A stretch of DNA of 64,000 nt from Sipunculus nudus (taxonomy: Eukaryota; Annelida; Sipuncula; Golfingiida; Sipunculidae). The stretch is from assembly GCA_026874595.1 (NCBI GenBank), contig CM049309.1:8273076-8337075 (forward strand), in the 5' to 3' direction. Made by a program: the position numbers and the translations under genes. Numbering within the stretch: the stretch's first letter is position 1; every line of letters starts with the position of its first letter. The notes under the pieces were generated by a model. The model made no database searches. It was not told where the DNA came from and saw only the letters and a list, made by a program, of their open reading frames with translations. Below, one piece after another: positions 30,376 to 41,319 of this stretch.

Positions 30376-30891
30376 CTATTCAAAATATAACCCGTACACC
30401 ATGGCCACTGCGAAAAGTGACCCATTTGTGAATTTCACTGAGGCAAATTTATCAGTCTGCTGGTTCCAAAGGCATCGACTTCCGAACTGCATTCCCGGAC
30501 GTTCCCGAAGACTTCCGATTGACACAACAGCCACCAGTTTATACCTCGTGAGGTTCAGACTTTTAATCTTGTCCATAATTTCTCCGGCTAATTGCTGACT
30601 CATGCATTTACACACAGTTGGGTCATAGCGTACATCTTTCAGTTTCTCTTCCAGTACCCCTTGCGCAACTCTTTCGACTTTAGATTTGTCAAAACGTTCG
30701 TCTGGTTCTAATTTGTACGTGTTCTCGCAGCGCACGTGTTTCTTCGAGAGTTGGTCACTTCGACCTGCAGTACTTGACGTCTGGTCGATGGTTGGCTCTG
30801 AAGTTGACCGGTCTGAGTGACCGAGCATCGTCCGCCGGCTCCTCTTTAAACTGATCCCGTGACTTGTGGTTGCAAAATGTGGCTTCGACAT
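30376..30891 (-). CDS. Tctex1-type dynein light chain (DYNLT5/TCTEX1D1-like)
   Basis: A complete 171-residue frame. Residues 1-55 are Ser/Arg-rich and look disordered. NTYKLEPDERF at about 58-68 leads into the Tctex1 fold, with CKCMSQQLAGEIMDKIKSL as the helix and YKLVAVVSIG, MQFGSRCLWNQQTDKFASVK and the C-terminal NGSLFAVAMVYGLYFE as beta strands. The SRCLW and SLFA-x-x-x-VYG-x-Y-x-E motifs and the end of the protein right after the last strand fit the family. Members dimerise and bind dynein intermediate chains or act in cilia. The coding part lies in one exon preceded by a TCTATTGCAG acceptor (exon start 30902), so an upstream non-coding exon is expected. Assignment to the DYNLT5 subgroup rests on the N-terminal extension and the NTY-x-LEP motif. 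Confidence 0.9.
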   Translation of the reverse strand: MSKPHFATTSHGISLKRSRRTMLGHSDRSTSEPTIDQTSSTAGRSDQLSKKHVRCENTYKLEPDERFDKSKVERVAQGVLEEKLKDVRYDPTVCKCMSQQLAGEIMDKIKSLNLTRYKLVAVVSIGSLRERPGMQFGSRCLWNQQTDKFASVKFTNGSLFAVAMVYGLYFE

Positions 30892-32043
30892 TGTTGATAG
30901 TTCTGCAATAGATTGAGAAGATTATTTAAGTCGCCCATTTTTTTTTTTTTTTTTTACTAGTAGCCTTAGATAAACATGAAATGCAATACTCTCTCTATTT
31001 GAAATAAAGAAGCATATGCCAAGATTTTATTTTTATACCAGTTCCTCACGCCTATTCACATAGAAATAAACCAGAAGCAATGAGTGGCGCAAAAGAAAAA
31101 ATAGCATCCTGCACTTATATCGTTAATAAAAATGGCAACTTGCAGGGGGGAAAAATCTAATTTATTTGTAATTCATAACAAGTAAATCTCCCTTCTTTTA
31201 TTGCAAAATAGCGTACCTTCGGTCACCTGATCTTGTTATAGTTCACTTGAGTTGTATTTCTAATACACAGAACCAAAACAATATTTAAACAGATGAAAAA
31301 AAAGATACTGGCCCCCTAAAACATGGATGCTTAAAATATCCAGGCAAATTTTGTATTAAGTCAAAAATTAACTTATAAGGATGATAAAATACATATGGTC
31401 GCAAGCGACTCAGCAGCTTTAACATTAAGAATTATAAATAATTAAAAAAATGCATAACATTTTATTCACAGAAATTACGTGATCGTCTCAGGGAAGTATA
31501 GATAAGAAAGTGTTTCGTTAAAATTCGCTTTCAAACAATATTCACAGTACTTAAATTATTACTTGAGGTAAAAATCATGCACATGATTCAGGACGCATAC
31601 AGCCAGTGATATAGGACTACAATATGCCGATAAACATTATAATTAACCACCAAAAAGCCTTGTGCAAGACAAGACCCCACTGTAATAGGACAACTTGAAG
31701 TGTCCTTATTTTAAGTCGCTTATGTTGTAATTATATAAATCGATTAATTGCTAAAATTCTCGAACACTTGGAAAAAGCTGACGATAATACCAAACTAGAT
31801 CAATGCCGCTCTTCAATGAAAATAAATGGCATGTTATCAAAATACGAGGCTACATAACATTTAAAAATGATAAAACAACGATGACATTTCATATTTCGGA
31901 GTATTCTTGCGCATTCATAGCATGATTGTTCAAATATACTTAAAGAATTCGCTCGTGTCTTAAAACATTGATGCATCGTTTGTTTCTTCCCTAACTGTAT
32001 TACTGTATCAAATATGTCAATTTACAGGGGGCAAGAATCTGCA

Positions 32044-32094
<51 letters not shown>
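32044..32094. repeat. (GT)n(GA)n compound microsatellite
   Basis: GT run passing directly into a GA run on the plus strand. Confidence 0.95.
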
Positions 32095-32097
<3 letters not shown>

Positions 32098-32165
32098 GGA
32101 TATTCATATATGTATGTGTAAATGAAAAGGGGGTATCATCAGAACAGTCCAGGTAAGTCACACAT

Positions 32166-32168
<3 letters not shown>

Positions 32169-32207
<39 letters not shown>
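32169..32207. repeat. (GA)n microsatellite
   Basis: Pure GA run about 75 bp after the compound one, downstream of the possible 5' exon of the dynein light chain gene. Confidence 0.95.
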
Positions 32208-32209
<2 letters not shown>

Positions 32210-34374
32210 CTATATCTGTTTACATAAATGAAATTGAATATTTGGGGAAAACTGCGATGTTGAAAAAATGGTTGAATATAACAAAAATATACTGATACCT
32301 GTGTGTGCAGTTTCTTCACAGTAATGGCCCACCTGTCTGACATATACTCGAGAATCCTCCGTCAATACTCTTTTATAGCTTGGGAGACGAGACGCTTTTA
32401 GTGTAAAGCTATGAACCTAAACCTTGTATGCCGTCGCTTCCTCGCTTAAACCCTGGATCGAACAGTTTTAATAATGCAGCCATGCCATTAATATAATGCT
32501 TAATCCACGCTCAGTCAGGCAAGCTGAATGCACAGAGGTACTGTCCGATACAAATTGGGTCTCCAATTTCACCTGTCAGCTTAAAACGATTGAGTACCGA
32601 TCTCTCCCTGTTTTCTGACAAGGCTGACAGTTATTATATTCCCTTTGATAATGCATCGACCCTAGTTAGCACAGTAGGTTTCTGGGTGGATTAGCGTGAA
32701 CACAGACACAACGGACATATAATCATCAGATATACTGTCCGCTTAAACCTGCCACGCTGACAGCTTGTGTGGTTGTCAACCTTCAAGGTTCAGCTCTTAT
32801 TTGATCTTCTCTCAACCTGTCTGTCATTCAAGTATGCATACGTGGTTGTATAATTATCACCGAATGATGAAATTCCGGTGTCACTTAGCTCTGACATTAT
32901 ACAGATGCCTAGTGAACAAGTCTCGTGCTCTATCGTTCTGCTAAAACCATGGCTGGCATGGACAATCCCAATACGTAGGTTGGTTTGTTATTGTGGAACC
33001 ACGTACCGACATCAGCTGGATACCGGGTTTATCCTGTGTGAGGACACTCACGTCTTGTGTTGTATTGATTGATTAACACATGGGATCCACAAGCACATAA
33101 TATGTGGGCCGACCACCCGCGCTTCGGGAGCTGTTGACCTCTAAAATTTAAATACTCGTGTCGTGGTTATAGTTGGATCAAGGGGGCGTGTCCCGACTTG
33201 CTTTCTGCTTGTTTACATTGAGAACGTCCTAGTACATAAACCTCCCAATAGATGGCGTAAATGACCGTTAAGGGAGCATTCTTGTGTTTAGTTTCCAAAA
33301 TTGACCCGAGATGCCACTACCATACAGACTCTGTCTTTGCGTTGGCCCAGAACAGTCACAATATGAAAATAATATTCTAGTATTCTCGTTAATATCCTTA
33401 AACGTACATATGACATATACCTATTTCGAAAGATAAAAATTTATTGTACAATATGGTATATAAAAACATTTGAATTTTTTTTCCAAGTTTGAAAATAATT
33501 TGTTTAACGCATTTTGATTTCAATTTTATTTTTTGCCATAAAGATTTAAAACATTCCATTTTAAAATGATAAGCTGTAAACATATTCTCTAATTTTATTT
33601 CAGTTTTCACACATTTCGCGAAGCATTGTACTGATACAATATTAAAAAACTTTAAAATTTGAAATATACTATAATCAAAATATTGAAGATCATGATACAC
33701 AGAGCGACGTCTGCATGCACATGCATGCGTATGTTTGTTTACAACCTTTATAAAGATAGCTTCAGGTCAAGTTAAGGTGTACCAGGGATAAATAAAAACA
33801 AGGCCTCTTTGACGCACGGCTAATTTTGAAACAAGAAAGAGGTTGTTTTAGCAAACAGGAATAAACGGATGTCCCACTTCAGGCTACAGGTTGGAAAAAA
33901 CAGCGGGATTGTTTCTTTTTTTCGGTATGGCAAGAATTCGCTTTTTAAACGACATTTTTTCCCATACCAACATGAGAGATAAAGTCTGGCTGGTGTTCCT
34001 GGTACTTATGATTATGGACGCCAGTCCGCTAATAAATTAAAACTTTAACGAACAGTAAGCATGCCAAGTTTCAGGAGAATCCATGAACCAACAACAGAGA
34101 AACTGACGCAACTGCTGTGATATATTCTCATAAATACAACTTGGGCTGATAAAACATGATAAAGAAGTGACTGGCAAAACCGGTCTTGTTCAAGTGACAA
34201 AACTTCCCATAAACAATAAGATACAATGTTGAACGGTAAACCATAAAAATAAAAATAATAGCGGGAAACATAATTAATGTAGAATTATTTCATTCTGAAC
34301 AAAAAAAAAAAAAAAAAAAACAGTGAAAATGCGCAAAATATAGACAACGTGAAGGTCGTGCCACCAGTCTATCA

Positions 34375-34388
34375 ACTTCCTTGTAATT
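34375..34388. repeat. LINE target-site duplication, left copy
   Basis: ACTTCCTTGTAATT immediately before the LINE-derived sequence; matches ACTTCCATGTAATT at 36258-36271 with one difference. Confidence 0.8.
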
Positions 34389-34400
34389 GGTATTAAATAT

Positions 34401-34895
34401 GTGGATCTATATAATGAGGCAATAAAAATACTTGGAATATATTATACATATAACGAGAAATTGTCATATGAATTAAATCTTGAAAGTGTGTATGAGAAGA
34501 TGAAAACGGTATTAAACTCTTGGAGAAAGAGAGCCCTAACAATTTTTGGAAGAAACACACTGTTAAAATCAGTGGGTATAACCAAGATTTTGTATTTTCT
34601 TAATATTATAGAGCCACCAAAAGAATTCATTAAAAAAATCAAAAGTTGCATCGTTGAATTTATATGGTATGGAAGAAAACCAAAAATTAAATACGAAGTA
34701 TTAATCAGTGATAAGGAAAGTGGAGGTTTAAAATTACCTGATATGGAAACAATATTAGATAGTCAGAGAATTATGTGGATTTGCAGATTAAAGAATTTAA
34801 CAAACACAAATTTTGCTTCGATCCCAAACTTGTATTTCAGAAATATCGGGGGCATAGATAATATTGGTGCAAATTTCGATCCGGGATTAATTTAA
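34401..34895 (+). pseudogene. LINE pol C-terminal fragment, part 1
   Basis: Frame with KILGIYY, then LNSWRKRALTIFGRNTLLKS, KILYFLNIIEPP, EFIWYGRKPKIKY and ESGGLKLPDMETILDSQRIM. This is the thumb/connection region after the reverse transcriptase active site in LINE proteins. It ends at a TAA, after which the reading continues in another frame (from about 34902), so the copy is dead. Confidence 0.85.
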
Positions 34896-34901
34896 GGAAA
34901 A

Positions 34902-35095
34902 ATGACAAAATTTTATTGTCATTGTTTGAAGTCATGGGATTATTTTACTTCAAAAAGCCCAAAAGGAGTTGTAGATATATGTTTACAGCAGCTATGGAAC
35001 AATAAATATATTCAGGTTGGAGGTAAGACGGTTTATAATAAGTTTCTGAATGACCTTGGTATAAAATATATATTCCAATTGTTTAAAAAAATGGA
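34902..35095 (+). pseudogene. LINE pol C-terminal fragment, part 2 (shifted frame)
   Basis: The frame reading SWDYFTSKSPKGVVDICLQQ then LWNNKYIQVGGKTVYNKFLN and DLGIKYIFQLF is consistent with the variable middle of the LINE C-terminal region. At about 35090-35110 the plausible reading moves to the frame of part 3. Confidence 0.65.
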
Positions 35096-35107
35096 ACTAA
35101 ACGACGA

Positions 35108-35908
35108 TTGGCAGATATTTTACCGCCTGGCTCAAAATATTACAATAAATGTTATATTCACTATCTTTCTATTATGCATGCGATACCGACGGAATGGAAA
35201 TGTGTGATAAAGAATAACAAAATACCAGACAAAGCGGATGAAGTTGATGTTATGGGAAGTTTTCTTTCCTTAGGAGAAGTGGTTTTAGATGCCAGAAATT
35301 TGAATTTTAAATGGCTGTATGGAAAACTGTGCCAAAAAAAGGTGTGTGATCCACCAAATAAAGAAAAAGTAGAAACTATGTTGAACCAAAACACCACGTG
35401 GAAACAAGCAGTAAATCATATTTATTCTGTCTCGCTTGATATGTATTTAAGGCAATTGCAGTACAGGATTCTTCATAACATTTTATCGGTAAACGAAAAA
35501 TTGTATAAATGGAAAATAATAGACACAAATAAATGCTCGTATTGTTCAAATGAAGAAGAAACTATTACACATATATTTTGTGAATGCACTGTGAGTCTTT
35601 CGTTCTATAAACAGATAACTGAATGGGCTGTAGATACTGGAGTTGTGATGCCAGATATGTGCAAGTCGTTAATTTATACAGGTTGTGCAGAACATTATGA
35701 GAATAAAAGCCTTATTGACACGTTGCTATTAATCTATAAGTTTGTAATATTCAACTATCGAAATGACATGAACAATCCAACCTTACAATTGTTTCAGAAG
35801 CATGTGCAAAAAATGGAACTGTTTGAGCGTAAGGTGGCAGAGAACAATAATGTTATGCAAAATCATCTGTATAAATGGAACAAAATCCTTTTAAACCAGA
35901 TCACTTGA
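35108..35908 (+). pseudogene. LINE pol C-terminal fragment, part 3 with Cys-His knuckle
   Basis: 266 codons ending in the natural stop. RQLQYRILHNILSVNEKLYK and KCSYCSNEEETITHIFCEC give the C-x2-C-x8-H-x4-C zinc-knuckle-like motif with the T-x-H-x-F-x-x-C signature found near the end of L1/Tx1-type LINE proteins. The remaining about 110 residues are charged and end KILLNQIT. The first line of this frame lies after a frameshift. Confidence 0.85.
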
Positions 35909-36240
35909 ATACCTTCCAACTGCTTAATGTTCAAGGTTTAATTACCCAGTTTTGTTTTATTGTGTTCATATTCGCTGGAAATATGTTAGCATCCGGTTGA
36001 AGTTGAGTTGCATATTCTATTATCTTCTTAGACATTAAGGTTTAATGTTAATTGTTTCTAAATATATATTGAATGTAAATTGTGAGTTTATTCTATTACA
36101 TGTCACTGATATCATAATACGTACCGAACACTGCATGTAAGACTTTTTGTAACATTATATATTCATTAGTTCATGTGATGTCGATGATGAAAAGAAAATC
36201 ATTGGAAAAAAAGAGAAAATATTCTGAGGCATCCAAAAGA

Positions 36241-36258
36241 TAAAAAAAAAAAAAAAAA
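36241..36258 (+). repeat. LINE poly-A tail
   Basis: Run of 17 A bases (after a T) between the LINE 3' untranslated region and the right target-site duplication. Confidence 0.85.
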
Positions 36259-36271
36259 CTTCCATGTAATT
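36258..36271. repeat. LINE target-site duplication, right copy
   Basis: ACTTCCATGTAATT follows the A-tail; 13 of 14 bases agree with 34375-34388. The satellite begins about 100 bp further on. Confidence 0.8.
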
Positions 36272-36322
36272 ATTTATTTGAGCAACATTCTTAAATCCTC
36301 AAGTGTTGATGATGAAACCAGA

Positions 36323-36420
36323 CTTTTCACCTTAATTGTATTTCCCACCCCAAAACTGTTTTCACCTTCATCGTGTTTCTTTCTCCTCTCCTCCTCCCGC
36401 CGCCCCTCTCTTTACCTATA
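36323..36420 (+). repeat. Decayed or ancestral edge of the satellite array
   Basis: CTTTTCACCTTAATTGTATTTC at 36323 and GTTTTCACCTTCATCGTGTTTC at 36358 are related 35 bp apart; the second passes straight into TTTCTCCTCTCC, the pyrimidine tract of the satellite. The first true TTCTGTCGTG unit start is at 36431. The edge copies may be the seed from which the 60-bp unit grew, or decayed terminal units. Confidence 0.5.
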
Positions 36421-37327
36421 TGTATAATCATTCTGTCGTGTTTCTTCCTCCTCTCCTCCCGCCCCTATCTTTACCTATATATTATAATCATTCTGTCGTG
36501 TTTCTTCCTCCTCTCCTCCCGCCCCTCTCTTTACCTATATATTATAATCATTCTGTCGTGTTTCTACCTCCTCTCCTCCCGCCCCTCTCTTTACCTATAT
36601 ATTATAATCATTCTGTCGTGTTTCTTCCTCCTCTCCTCCCGCCTCACTCTTTAACTATATATTATAATCATTCTGTCGTGTTTCTTCCTCCCCTCCTCCC
36701 GCCCCTCTCTTTACCTATATATTATAATCATTCTGTCGTGTTTCTTCCTCCTCTCCTCCCGCCCCTCTCTATTATAATCATTCTGTCGTGTTTCTTACTC
36801 CTCTCCTCCCGCCCCTCTCTTTAGCTATATATTATAATCATTCTGTCGTGTTTCTTCCTCCTCTCCTCCCGCCCCTCTCTTTACCTATATATTATAATTA
36901 TTCTGTCGTGTTTCTTCCTCCTCTCCTCCCGCCCCTCTCTTTACCTATATATTATTATCATTCTGTCGTGTTTCTTCCTCCTCTCCTCCCGCCCCTCTCT
37001 TTACCTATATATTATAATCATTCTGTCGTGTTTCTTCCTCCTCTCCTCCCGCCCCTCTCTTTAGCTATATATTATAATCATTCTGTCGTGTTTCTTCCTC
37101 CTCTCCTCCCGCCCCTCTCTTCAGTTATATATTATAATCATTCTGTCGTGTTTCTTCCTCCTCTCCTCCCGCCCCTCTCTTTAGCTATATATTATAATCA
37201 TTCTGTCGTGTTTCTTCCTCCTCTCCTCCCGCCCCTCTCTTTAGCTATATATTATAATCATTCTGTCGTGTTTCTTCCCCCTCTCCTCCCGCCCCTCTCT
37301 TAAGTTATATATTATAATCATTCTGTC

Positions 37328-38407
37328 GTGTTTCTTCCTCCTCTCCTCCCGTCCCTCTCTTTACCTATATATTATAATCATTCTGTCGTGTTTCTTCCTC
37401 CTCTCCTCCCGCCCCTCTCTTTAGCTATATATTATAATCATTCTGTCGTGTTTCTTCCTCCTCTCCTCCCGCCCCTCTCTTTAGTTATATATTATAATCA
37501 TTCTGTCGAATTTCTTACTCCTCTCCTCCCGCCCCTCTCTTTAGCTATATATTATAATCATTCTGTCGTGTTTCTTCCTCCTCTCCTCCCGCCCCTCTCT
37601 TTACCTATATATTATAATCATTCTGTCGTGTTTCTTCCTCCTCTCCTCTCGCCCCTCTCTTTACCTATATATTATAATCATTCTGTCGTGTTTCTTCCTC
37701 CTATCCTCCCGCCCCTCTCTTTACCTATATATTATAATCATTCTGTCGTGTTTCTTACTCCTCTCCTCCCGCACCCCTGTTTAGCTATATATTATAATCA
37801 TTCTGTCGTGTTTCTTCCCCCTCTCCTCCCGCCCCTCTCTTAAGTTATATATTATAATCATTCTGTCGTGTTTCTTCCTCCTCTCCTCCCGTCCCTCTCT
37901 TTACCTATATATTATATTCATTCTGTCGTGTTTCTTCCTCCTCTCCTCCCGCCCCTCTCTTTAGCTATATATTATAATCATTCTGTCGTGTTTCTTCCTC
38001 CTCTCCTCCCGCTCCTCTCTTTAGTTATATATTATAATCATTCTGTCGAATTTCTTACTCCTCTCCTCCCGCCCCTCTCTTTAGCTATATATTATAATCA
38101 TTCTGTCGTGTTTCTTCCTCCTCTCCTCCCGCCCCTCTCTTTACCTATATATTATAATCATTCTGTCGTGTTTCTTCCTCCTCTCCTCTCGCCCCTCTCT
38201 TTACCTATATATTATAATCATTCTGTCGTGTTTCTTCCTCCTCTCCTCCCGCCCCTCTCTTTACCTATATATTATAATCATTCTGTCGTGTTTCTTACTC
38301 CTCTCCTCCCGCCCCTCTCTTTACCTATATATTATAATCATTCTGTCGTGTTTCTTACTCCTCTCCTCCCGCCCCTCTCTTTACCTATATATTATAATCA
38401 TTCTGTC
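37328..38407 (+). repeat. 540-bp higher-order repeat pair in the satellite
   Basis: The pattern of unit variants from 37328 (GTCCCTCTC unit, TTAG units, a GTCGAA unit, a CTCTCGCCC unit) recurs from 37868, 540 bp (nine units) later, with a few differences. Confidence 0.8.
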
Positions 38408-39066
38408 GTGTTTCTTCCTCCTCTCCTCCCGCCCCTCTCTCTACCTTTATATTATAATCATTCTGTCGTGTTTCTTACTCCTCTCCTCCCGCCCCTCTCT
38501 TTACCTATATATTATAATCATTCTGTCGTGTTTCTTCCTCCTCTCCTCCCGCCCCTCTCTTTACCTATATATTATAATCATTCTGTCGTGTTTCTTCCTC
38601 CTCTCCTCCCGCCCCTCTCTTTACCTATATATTATAATCATTCTGTCGTGTTTCTTCCTCCTCTCCTCCCGCCCCTCTCTTTACCTATATATTATAATCA
38701 TTCTGTCGTGTTTCTTACTCCTCTCCTCCCGCCCCTCTCTTTACCTAAATATTATAATCATTCTGTCGTGTTTCTTCCTCCTCTCCTCCCGCCCCTCTCT
38801 TTACCTATATATTATTATCATTCTGTCGTGTTTCTTCCTCCTCTCCTCCCGCCCCTCTCTTTACCTATATATTATAATCATTCTGTCGTGTTTATTCCTC
38901 CTCTCCTCCCGCCCCTCTCTTTAGCTATATATTATAATCATTCTGTCGTGTTTCTTCCTCCTCTCCTCCCGCCCCACTCTTTACCTATATATATAATCAT
39001 TCTGTCGTGTTTCTTCCTCTTCTCCTCCCGCCCCTCTCTTAACCTATAAATTATAATCATTCTGTC

Positions 39067-41221
39067 GTGTTTCTTCCTCCTCTCCTCCCGCCCCTCTCTT
39101 TACCTATATATTATAATCATTCTGTCGTGTTTCTTCCTCCTCTCCTCCCGCCCCTCTCTTTACCTATATATTATAATCATTCTGTCATGTTTCTTCCTCC
39201 TCTCCTCCCGCACCTCTCTTTAGCTATATATTATAATCATTCTGTCGTGTTTCTTCCTCCTCTCCTCCCGCCCCTCTCTTTACCTATATATATAATCATT
39301 CTGTCGTGTTTCTTCCTCCTCTCCTCCCGCCCCTCTCTTTAGCTATATATTATAATCATTCTGTCATGTTTCTTCCTCCTCTCCTCCCGACCCTCTCTTT
39401 ACCTATTTATTATTATCATTCTGTCGTGTTTCTTCCTCCTCTCCTCCCGCCCCTCTCTTTACCTATATATTATAATCATTCTGTCGTGTTTCTTCCTCCT
39501 CTCCTCCCGCCCCTCTCTTTACCTATATATTATAATCATTCTGTCGTGTTTCTTACTCCTCTCCTCCCGCCCCTCTCTTTACCTATATATTATAATCATT
39601 CTGTCGTGTTTCTTCCTCCTCTCCTCCCGCCCCTCTCTTTACCTTTATATTATAATCATTCTGTCGTGTTTCTTACTCCTCTCCTCCCGCCCCTCTCTTT
39701 ACCTATATATTATAATCATTCTGTCGTGTTTCTTCCTCCTCTCCTCCCGCCCCTCTCTTTACCTATATATTATAATCATTCTGTCGTGTTTCTTCCTCCT
39801 CTCCTCCCGCCCCTCTCTTTACCTATATATTATAATCATTCTGTCGTGTTTCTTCCTCCTCTCCTCCCGCCCCTCTCTTTAGCTATATATTATAATCATT
39901 CTGTCGTGTTTCTTACTCCTCTCCTCCCGCCCCTCTCTTTACCTAAATATTATAATCATTCTGTCGTGTTTCTTCCTCCTCTCCTCCCGCCCCTCTCTTT
40001 ACCTATATATTATTATCATTCTGTCGTGTTTCTTCCTCCTCTCCTCCCGCCCCTCTCTTTAGCTATATATTATAATCATTCTGTCGTGTTTATTCCTCCT
40101 CTCCTCCCGCCCCTCTCTTTAGCTATATATTATAATCATTCTGTCGTGTTTCTTCCTCCTCTCCTCCCGCCCCACTCTTTACCTATATATTATAATCATT
40201 CTGTCGTGTTTCTTCCTCTTCTCCTCCCGCCCCTCTCTTAACCTATAAATTATAATCATTCTGTCGTGTTTCTTCCTCCTCTCCTCCCGCCCCTCTCTTT
40301 ACCTATATATTATAATCATTCTGTCGTGTTTCTTCCTCCTCTCCTCCCGCCCCTCTCTTTACCTATATATTATAATCATTCTGTCCTGTTTCTTCCTCCT
40401 CTCCTCCCGCACCTCTCTTTACCTATATATTATAATCATTCTGTCGTGTTTCTTCCTCCTCTCCTCCCGCCCCTCTCTTTACCTATATATATAATCATTC
40501 TGTCGTGTTTCTTCCTCCTCTCCTCCCGCCCCTCTCTTTAGCTATATATTATAATCATTCTGTCATGTTTCTTCCTCCTCTCCTCCCGACCCTCTCTTTA
40601 CCTATTTATTATTATCATTCTGTCGTGTTTCTTCCTCCTCTCCTCCCGCCCCTCTCTTTACCTATATATTATTATCATTCTGTCGTGTTTCTTCCTCCTC
40701 TCCTCCCGCCCCTCTCTTTAGCTATATATATTAATCATTCTGTCGTGTTTCTTCCTCCTCTCCTCCCGCCCCTCTCTTTACCTATATATTATATAATCAT
40801 TCTGTCGTGTTTCTTCCTCCTCTCCTCCCGCCCCTCTCTTTACCTATATATTATAATCATTCTGTCGTGTTTCTTCCTCCTCTCCTCCCGCCCCTCTCTT
40901 TACCTATATATTATAATCATTCTGTCGTGTTTCTTCCTCCTCTCCTCCCGCCCCTCTCTTTAGCTATATATTATAATCATTCTGTCGTGTTTCTTCCTCC
41001 TGTCCTCCCGCCCCTCTCTTTACCTATATATTATAATCATTCTGTCGTGTTTCTTCCTCCTGTCCTCCCGCCCCTCTCTTTACCTATATATTATAATCAT
41101 TCTGTCGTGTTTCTTCCTCCTCTCCTCCCGCACCTCTCTTTAGCTATATATTATAATCATTCTGTCGTGTTTCTTCCTCCTCTCCTCCCGCCCCTCTCTT
41201 TACCTATATATATAATCATTC
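39067..41221 (+). repeat. 1.2-kb higher-order repeats in the satellite
   Basis: Marker units at 39067 and 39306 recur at 40266 and 40505, an offset of 1,199 bp. The same offset separates 45227 and 46426. Markers include the GTCATG unit followed by CGACCCTCTC with TATTTATTATTA. Confidence 0.8.
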
Positions 41222-41319
41222 TGTCGTGTTTCTTCCTCCTCTCCTCCCGCCCCTCTCTTTACCTATATATTATAATCATTCTGTCATGTTTCTTCCTCCT
41301 CTCCTCCCGCCCCTCTCTT

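Larger units (their letters stand above)
30902..34374. other. No gene recognised; possible 5' exon near 32.3 kb
   Basis: On the minus strand CACACACAG/GTATCAG at about 32300 is a fair donor that could end a 5' untranslated exon of the dynein light chain gene, since that gene starts at an acceptor at 30902. If so, an ATG at 32341-32343 would be an upstream frame not in frame with the gene. The rest is AT-rich with microsatellites and no domain-like frames. Confidence 0.3.
34389..36258 (+). mobile_element. 5'-truncated non-LTR retrotransposon (LINE) insertion
   Basis: About 1.87 kb holding only the 3' part of the pol frame, a 3' untranslated region (35909-36240) and an A-tail ending next to the right target-site duplication. 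The start sits directly after the left duplication, as in target-primed insertion with 5' truncation. The coding part is broken by two frame changes. Sequence style (LFGRNTLLKS, a GGLKLPD motif and a C-x2-C...H-x4-C knuckle) suggests the L1/Tx1-like group; the reverse transcriptase core itself is missing. Confidence 0.85.
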
